A stretch of DNA of 64,000 nucleotides from assembly GCA_922989275.2 (NCBI GenBank), contig OV277868.1, positions 78,296,216 to 78,360,215 of the forward strand. Direction: 5' to 3'. A program made the translations under genes and the position numbers. Positions 58,331 to 64,000 of the stretch are shown one piece after another (position 1 is the first letter of the stretch; every line of letters starts with the position of its first letter). Below the pieces are notes generated by a model, which was given only the letters and a program-made list of their open reading frames with translations, had not been told where the DNA came from and searched no databases. Origin of the DNA: Gari tellinella (taxonomy: Eukaryota > Mollusca > Bivalvia > Cardiida > Psammobiidae).

Positions 58331-58794
58331 AACGTTAAGATTTCGGACGATGAGGACAACGCATACGCCAGAGTGATGACAATAGCTCGTAGTTTCTTCG
58401 AAACAGACGACCTAAAAATGAATGGTTTTTTTTTCTCCCATTTAAATCTTTATAACAAAATACAAATAACCAATTCATTTCAGTCTGTTAGTATGTATCT
58501 ATATGGACAGTGAATAAAAATGTTCTGATCGAACAAACAGTCAGACATTGATATCTCGAACTCTTTGAAGTCGACCTTGTCCGTGCTTCTTCAGATGAAT
58601 TTGATAATACGAGCGTGATTAATTCGAACATAACCGTATTTTAATCAGGGTCTCTACTGTTTGTCAGTTTGAAATATATTGTTAAAATCAACCCTAAAAA
58701 GTAAAACATGGACTAGACTTGTTTTGAAATTGGAATGGTCTATTAAAAGTTTCAGGTGTGAATGGGTTAGGGGCATTTGGGTCTGACACTGTAC

Positions 58795-58964
58795 CTGAGG
58801 TGTTTACGATGGCGTACGGCTTTTCACAGAGTGAGACAAACATGCCATCTTGTAATCTAGATCGCTCACATGTATCGGTGTACCACGTCCCTTCTCCCGT
58901 AATCGTATCCGTCTGCATGTCAGTACAAAGACTTTGGAATACATTGTCTGGCTCTGTTTCGGCC
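58795..58964 (-). CDS. GPCR exon 4: C-terminal part of C-type lectin-like domain
   Basis: A 170-nt exon, phase 2 in and phase 1 out, has donor G|gtacag. It encodes AETEPDNVFQSLCTDM, then GTWYTDTCERSR and MFVSLCEKPY, the closing 'W-x-D-x-x-C ... F-x-C-E' strand pair of the lectin-like fold. With exon 3 the junction reads TFTAW-AETEPDN, as expected at that point of the fold. The acceptor (atcaaag before GGCCG) lies inside the first unit of a 53-bp tandem array that continues to about 59574, so eleven further degenerate copies of the acceptor region lie upstream. Confidence 0.85.
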
Positions 58965-59574
58965 CTTTGATAGAGTAATGACATTTGAGAATCGCATTGT
59001 CTGGCTTTGTATCAGCCCTTCGATAGAATTATAACAATTAGGAACCGCATTATCTGGCTTTGTATCAGCCCTTCGATATAATTATAACATTTAAGAACCG
59101 CATTTTCTGGCATTGTATCAGCCCTTCGATAGAATTATAACATTTAGGAACCGCATTATCTCGCTCTACTTCGGCCCCTTGATAGGGTTATAACATGTTA
59201 AGAATCGCATTGTCTGGCTTTGTATCAGCCCTTCGATAGAATTAAAACATTTAGGAACCGCGGTATCTAGCTTTGTATCAGCCCTTCGATAGAATTATAA
59301 CATTTAATAACCGCATTGTCTGGCTTTGTATCAGCCCTTCGATAGAATTATAACATTTAAGAACCTCATTGTCTGGCTTTGTATCAGCCCTTCGATAGAA
59401 TTATAACATTGAAGAACCGCATTGTCTGGCTTTGTATCAGCCCTTCGATAGAATTATAACATTGAAGAACCGCATTATCTCTGTTTCGGCCCTTTGATAG
59501 GGTTATAGCATATTAAGAACCACATTGTCTAACTCTGTTTCGGATCATTGATAGAGTAATGACATTAAGCCAAG
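58942..59574. repeat. Tandem array, about 12 x 53 bp, spanning the acceptor of lectin exon 4
   Basis: About twelve units of 52-54 bp, each with cattgtctggctttgtatc, then agcccttcgatagaattata and acattt-aagaaccg, run from inside exon 4 into the intron. On the minus strand each unit holds a short pyrimidine-poor tract, an AG and the first codons of exon 4, so the 3' splice-site region is multiplied. The unit next to the exon (58942-58994) is closer to units 5, 11 and 12 (ctgtttcggccc, gagtaatgaca) than to the middle units, which form a more uniform block. Confidence 0.92.
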
Positions 59575-60960
59575 TTAACCCTATTAACGCGTATAAAAAG
59601 TATGCACCTTTTATAAACAGTGCATATGTGAAAATTAGTCTTGTCCTATGCAAACAGTGTAGGTCCTGATCAGAGAAACTCCTGAATGAGCCCTTTTAAG
59701 AGGATCTGTGATTTTGAAATATATTGAAAGAATATATATTGCATGGTAAAATATGGTATAATCATAATTGTAAACGGGAATGGAGTTTCAGCAATGCGTT
59801 TAAGAGTTAATTCAAATAAGGTAATCAAGAAATGTTTTGGAAAGTTACTAACTAATTACATTTGCAAACAAAACCCTATTTTGTTATTGTATAACCTACA
59901 AATCCAAACTGCTTCTACAGTTCTAAGGCATTAACTGCCATGACGTCATCAATTTAAATAACTGTCGTCTGCTTTAATTCTCAAACTTAAAAATTAGGTA
60001 TTTAGAATATAGAAATATTTAAATGAATTTCAAACAGTTTGGATCCATATGAGACACCGCGTTACGCTGTGTCTGATCAGGTTCAAAACTGTTTGCGATA
60101 AACTATGGTACTCGGGTAAGTCAAACGAAAGATTAATATGTTGATATTAACTATGTTGGCTTATGTTATGTTAATAATCAATTGGTTGCAATTGTGCGTA
60201 ACTACTGAACGCATATTCAAAGGTTTTTTCCACCAATCAAGTTAAATATCCGACCCTAGGTAAGAGGAAGTTAACTTAACTATTCACACTAGTACTGACC
60301 TTGTTCTATATTGACAGAGACCTTATATTGTAATTACATGTTATCATAAGAATTGCCTCCTTTTGGAGCCATACTACAGAAATTTGAAAGAAAAAAGTAT
60401 TGGTGAAATGATAAGGATTTAAGTGTTTGAAACGATATCTTACAGTCAACAAATTTATTATTTTCTAATAATTATTTTAAAAAGAAACCTATACGTAGTG
60501 CAAAATAATATAGAAAATTACAGATTTTTACAACGTTGGCGATATGTTAATTGTAGTGACAAATTGTTCGGAGCCTGATAACTCTGTCTCCAAACTTTTT
60601 GTAATGGAAAAACTATATTTACAATACAGGCATTTATTTGCTAATAAAAATGTCTCCATTGTCCTTGTTACAATGTATACAGCTAATCTCACTTATAACA
60701 AAATTAAATTTAAAAAAAATATTAAATAAAACATAACAAATTTAATCTAAATCTCTAATTAAATAAATACTCCAAAGTTTCGCCTTTTTACAAATTTGAT
60801 TCATTCATCAATTGCAGAACATTGTTTCAATCTATACAGTCATTAATATTTACTTTTACAGGCATTTTCTACTTGCTAGTAGATGGTAACTTAAAGCAGA
60901 CTGGACGTAAATGAGAATGCGCATTCTCCTTTACATTAAATCCGCTTTAAATAATCACCT

Positions 60961-61171
60961 GGGGCCCGTTTTACTAAACTACTTACGCAAAAATTTTGCG
61001 TAAGTCAAAATCGTTTTACTCTTATTTTTCGATCATAAACGTTTGCAAACAGCAAATAGCCAGATCTGGCTATTTGCTGTTCGTAGCAAGTGATTATAAA
61101 AAATATAACCTAAAATTTAAAATTTTGACTTACGCAAAAATTTTGCGTAAGTAGTTTAGTAAAAGGGCCCC
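60961..61171. mobile_element. MITE family F, copy 2 (211 bp)
   Basis: Left ggggcccgttttactaaac, right gtttagtaaaagggcccc, continued by tacttacgcaaaaattttgc on both arms. The centre is a palindrome gcaaatagccagatctggct. Confidence 0.85.
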
Positions 61172-61330
61172 TTGTCCTCAAACCCATACAAAGGTTATAG
61201 AGTAAACGGTTAACGTTTAGCAAATGGACCGGATATAACGAAAATTGGATATAAATTGGAAAATCAGACAATCTCAAGGACTTCGTCATATGTGAGTTTC
61301 ACTGTACAAACACCAGATTGCGATATCTAC

Positions 61331-61406
61331 CAAGCTGTAAATGTAACTGTTGTTCCATCCTGCCAAATCTGCTGAAGTCCCTTGCTATCCTGATAACGAA
61401 CCAGCC
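61331..61406 (-). CDS. GPCR exon 3: middle of C-type lectin-like domain
   Basis: A 76-nt exon, phase 1 in and phase 2 out, has acceptor tttccag and donor TG|gtagat. It encodes GLVRYQDSKGLQQIWQDG followed by TTVTFTA. This is the 'WxDG ... W' core of a C-type lectin-like domain; the second Trp is completed by the first base of exon 4. It is too short to be found as an open frame and was located from domain expectation plus splice signals. The match of both phases to the flanking exons is strong support. Confidence 0.85.
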
Positions 61407-62160
61407 CTGGAAAATATTAAATGTTTCAAACAGCAATGGCAAACGGTCACTCGTGTCTCTTCTTGAAGAGTAAACTACTCATGTATCATGCCATGATATA
61501 CTATTTAATTTAATTCGTCATTTAATGATTACATACTACATGTAACACAATTTTTGAGTTTCACACAATGTCTGAGACAAATCTCGAAGAGAAACGTATG
61601 ACCGCTCGAAAAAGCCTCGCCGTAACTTGTTTCTCCCCTCGCAAAAGAAACCAGTCCTATGTCATCCGACCCTAAACCTTTTTCTTTTCATTTTTCGAAC
61701 AATGTATCGGCGAATGTCGGTTAATATTTTACGGGGCCTGTAATAGTAGTAATACGCCACGTAATTGTTTAAAAGGCTAATTTAAGTGTTTTAAGAATGG
61801 ATTGTTAAAAATGAATGAGGTAATATCTAATTGAATGTGTACTTAATTTGTCCAAAAGTATTTCCCTTGCATGTATGATTGCTAATTAATTAACCTGTAA
61901 CGAATGACACATTCGACATGTGAACAACACAATCCAAACCTTCCTTCATCTACTATATACATATGGACAATTTCTTTGCCGTTTTTGTATACCCCTATTC
62001 ATCAACAATGGTATCAGTGTAGATTTTAAGGTAATTATATCAAACACTGCATCAGAAAACGTAAAAATATTAGTGTATACTTGTTTAGAAACGTCTAATC
62101 TGTTTGTAAATGTTTACTTTAGCAGACACTAGGTTGAAATGGGTCAAGAAGTGTTCTCAC

Positions 62161-62379
62161 CGATGTGTGCACGAATCTGATAAATTCCTAGGCTTCCTTT
62201 GTACTCTAACTCCTTATACAGCAGCAACATTTGTAAAAAGTCCATCTCTTTTCGGTTGTGGATTATAGGATGATGCCACCCTAACGTGTGGCAAAACTGC
62301 GCATGCGTGGACCAGTCCATATAGTCCTCGACACCATGGCGTTTGTATCGGTAACATTTGTTCAGCTTCTTGGAACACA
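62161..62379 (-). CDS. GPCR exon 2: N-terminal half of C-type lectin-like domain
   Basis: A 219-nt exon (73 codons, phase 1-1) has acceptor ttctgcag and donor G|gtgaga. It reads CSKKLNKCYRYK, then WSTHAQFCHTLGWHHPIIH and KEMDFLQMLL. This is the opening of a C-type lectin-like fold: the first Cys pair, an aromatic strand, a W..A..FC helix and a GWHHP strand, followed by the second helix. It joins in frame to exons 3 and 4, which complete the domain. The domain is extracellular and N-terminal to the LDLa modules. Sugar-binding residues cannot be confirmed from the sequence, so 'lectin-like' refers to fold only. Confidence 0.85.
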
Positions 62380-62869
62380 CTGCAGAACAAGACGATATGT
62401 GTTTTCATTAGGAAGACCAACAAACATGAATCTAATACGAGTATTCTTTTTGAAGACGGTTAAATAGTTGTTGTAAACACTTGTGAAGACAAGCCAATAT
62501 GTAAATCGACTTATTCTACCTTCTATAAGTTTCTAGCTATCGGATTGGTTAAATGACGTCACGAGAAAGTCGTGTATTTTCTATCCACTGCCTTCAGTAA
62601 CCTAATATAAATATGACAAAAGTATATATTATGGACACGATGTCGGTTCGCTTGTATTGTGTACCTGACCATTCTGCCATTTATTGTCATGTCGATTTTA
62701 CTACATTTTGTACCATTCAGAAACCCATAGTTTCTAACACTATTCCTACAGGCTAATTGGTTGTACAAAAGACAGATGACAGCCTTTAAAAGAAAGGTGA
62801 GAGTAAAAAGAATGGTCCTAAAGCTCTACTTCCTTTTTAAAAGCAAACACTTGTCGCAAACGCCTATTA

Positions 62870-63192
62870 ATTAACAACAATAATATTATAATAATTATGA
62901 TAATACGCATTACTATAATACATGTCGAGATGATGATAAAAATGACGATAAATCTACTGATAATAATAATTATACTAATGATTATGATGATGATATTGAT
63001 AATTGTGATAATGAATAATTAGGAGGATGAAAACGATGATAGATCTTATAATATTAATTGAATAATAATAATGATAATGATGATAATGAATAGTGATGAT
63101 GATGACAATTATGATAAATCAAATAATGATAATGATAATACGAATACTAATAGTAATGATTTATTATGATGATGATAATAGACCAAAGAAGA
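62870..63192. repeat. Simple-sequence region (ATAATGATG)n-like
   Basis: Low-complexity ataatgataatgatgataat runs interrupted by short unique pieces, in the intron between exons 1 and 2. Confidence 0.8.
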
Positions 63193-63216
63193 AGAAGACG
63201 AATAACGATTGATTAC

Positions 63217-63267
63217 CAGTGTGTACTCCAATGTTGCTGTCTGTCATCTGACTATCGCTATCAGCCA
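63217..63267 (-). CDS. GPCR exon 1 (first visible): short linker before lectin domain
   Basis: A 51-nt exon, phase 1 in and phase 1 out, encodes a polar linker (ADSDSQMTDSNIGVHT). The acceptor is a tract ending ttcag and the donor reads G|gtaatc. The last base joins the next exon to give Val-Cys at the start of the lectin domain. No signal peptide or methionine fits here, so at least one upstream exon must lie beyond position 64000. The exon is short and rests on splice sites and phase alone, so it is less certain than its neighbours. Confidence 0.6.
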
Positions 63268-63309
63268 CTGAAAGTATGATACAATTTATCATTCAAGTCG
63301 AGAAGACAT

Positions 63310-63455
63310 ATCATTTTCTTTCCCAATAAACACGTTTATACTAAAAAGGTAAAAACAACAATTATTTCTATATGCGAACAGTTTGGAGTCGGAAATAATT
63401 ATCTACGTATAACTGTCATTCCCTACGTTGCATTGCTCTGCGTTTGAGTTTTGTT
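63310..63455. mobile_element. MITE family A remnant
   Basis: Contains tttcccaataaacacgttta, cgaacagtttggagtcgg and ctctgcgtttgagttttg, in the order seen inside family A, but with no recognisable termini. Confidence 0.45.
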
Positions 63456-63463
63456 TCTTTTAA

Positions 63464-63672
63464 CCCCTTCACTGCCATGACGTCATCAATTTTCAACAAT
63501 TGTCGTCTGCTTTTATTTATTAAATTTAAATTTTAGATATATTGACCTCAGAAATATTAAGATGAGCATCAAACAGTTTGGATCATGATCAGACGGTGCG
63601 ATACGCGGCGTCTGATCAAGATCCAAACTGTTTGCAAATACTAATTGTACTCGGGGTAAGGCAGTGAAGGGG
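63464..63672. mobile_element. MITE family C (TTAA target, piggyBac-like ends)
   Basis: TTAA-ccccttcactgccatgacg at the left and taaggcagtgaagggg-TTAA at the right. The palindrome is tttggatcatgatcagacgg with a near complement. A TTAA duplication and CCC-type ends are the marks of piggyBac-class elements; no transposase is encoded. Confidence 0.85.
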
Positions 63673-64000
63673 TTAAACAGGAATAATAATCATCTCCCCT
63701 GTAACGATTTAAATGAATTCCAATTGAACTCAGAACATTACAATCTAGAAAATGACATTGTTTTAAAATGTTGGCACTGTGTTTCAATATGAGTGTCAAA
63801 CAGGTATATCGAAACCCAGTATTTTGTAACCCGTAGTGAAATTGGCAAGACAATGACAGTGTTTGCGAATACAGTAAATTATCTATATAACGACTGTATT
63901 GTTGTTACATTGTAACTATCAGTTAAATATTTAGCCCCGCCTACCAGCAGGCTGATTCCTCTCAAATAGCATGCAGTCACGATTTATAGAGATTGATGTT

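Larger units (their letters stand above)
37998..63267 (-). other. Gene span: GRL101/LGR-like GPCR with lectin, LDLa and LRR ectodomain (17 exons, 5' end outside window)
   Basis: This is the whole visible extent of one minus-strand gene. The 17 exons listed separately all have AG acceptors and GT donors, and the intron phases agree at every junction, so the joined reading frame stays open. The order is lectin domain, LDLa x4, unknown Cys-containing region, Cys-rich module, LDLa, possible vWA-like domain, LDLa-like module, LRRs, seven-helix core. LDLa plus LRR plus a rhodopsin-class core with a CEDL hinge is the plan of type C LGRs (relaxin receptors) and of snail GRL101. A cell-surface receptor with a large extracellular part is therefore inferred; the ligand is unknown. 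The first visible exon starts in phase 1 with no signal peptide, so the 5' exons lie to the right of the window. Introns are filled with MITEs, a SINE and tandem arrays. Confidence 0.9.

Noticed and set aside
54501..59574. Regular repeats that might suggest a CRISPR array
   Set aside because: Units of 115 and 53 bp are repeated whole, with no unique spacers, in an intron-containing animal gene.

Overview
This is eukaryotic nuclear DNA, AT-rich and full of introns and repeats. It looks like a bivalve mollusc genome; a dreissenid mussel is my guess. The reasons are a split receptor gene of the GRL101 type known from molluscs, a very dense set of short inverted-repeat elements (MITEs), a tRNA-derived SINE, and decayed LINE and Ty3/gypsy copies. 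No bacterial operons, rRNA genes or CRISPR arrays are visible. The species is inferred, not shown.

Right half (about 38.0-63.3 kb, minus strand): one large gene. I joined 17 exons by reading AG/GT splice sites, and every intron phase matches between neighbours, so one frame runs through about 4.07 kb of coding sequence (about 1,357 codons). In order the product has a C-type lectin-like domain, four LDL-receptor class A (LDLa) modules, a Cys-containing region of unknown fold, a short Cys-rich module, another LDLa, a roughly 168-residue domain that may be vWA-like, a last LDLa-like module, leucine-rich repeats, a CEDL hinge and a seven-helix rhodopsin-class GPCR core with LDRF and NPFLY motifs. 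This is an LGR/relaxin-receptor-like receptor related to snail GRL101. The 5' end (signal peptide) lies beyond the right edge of the window. Two exon edges of this gene have become tandem arrays: a 115-bp array (10 copies) from an LDLa exon and a 53-bp array (12 copies) covering a lectin-exon splice acceptor.

Left half (0-38 kb): no intact gene is recognised. It holds a LINE tail (7.6-8.7 kb), a deleted Ty3/gypsy element (10.4-11.8 kb), a relic of an OLD-family ATPase/TOPRIM nuclease gene (13.3-15.4 kb, minus), a 156-bp tandem array (17 kb), a 1.2-kb element with perfect 31-bp terminal inverted repeats (20.6-21.8 kb), a 5'-truncated, frameshifted LINE (23.3-25.8 kb, minus) and a 1.7-kb repeat ending in 'ctcacctgag' motifs (29.7-31.4 kb).

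Scattered everywhere are near-perfect palindromes of about 60 bp (for example agacgccgcgttacgcggcg). They sit in the middle of at least three MITE families whose termini differ (TA-CAGTGGAG, TA-CAGTGCTCCCTC, TTAA-CCCTTTCACT), as if one palindromic module were shared by unrelated transposon ends.
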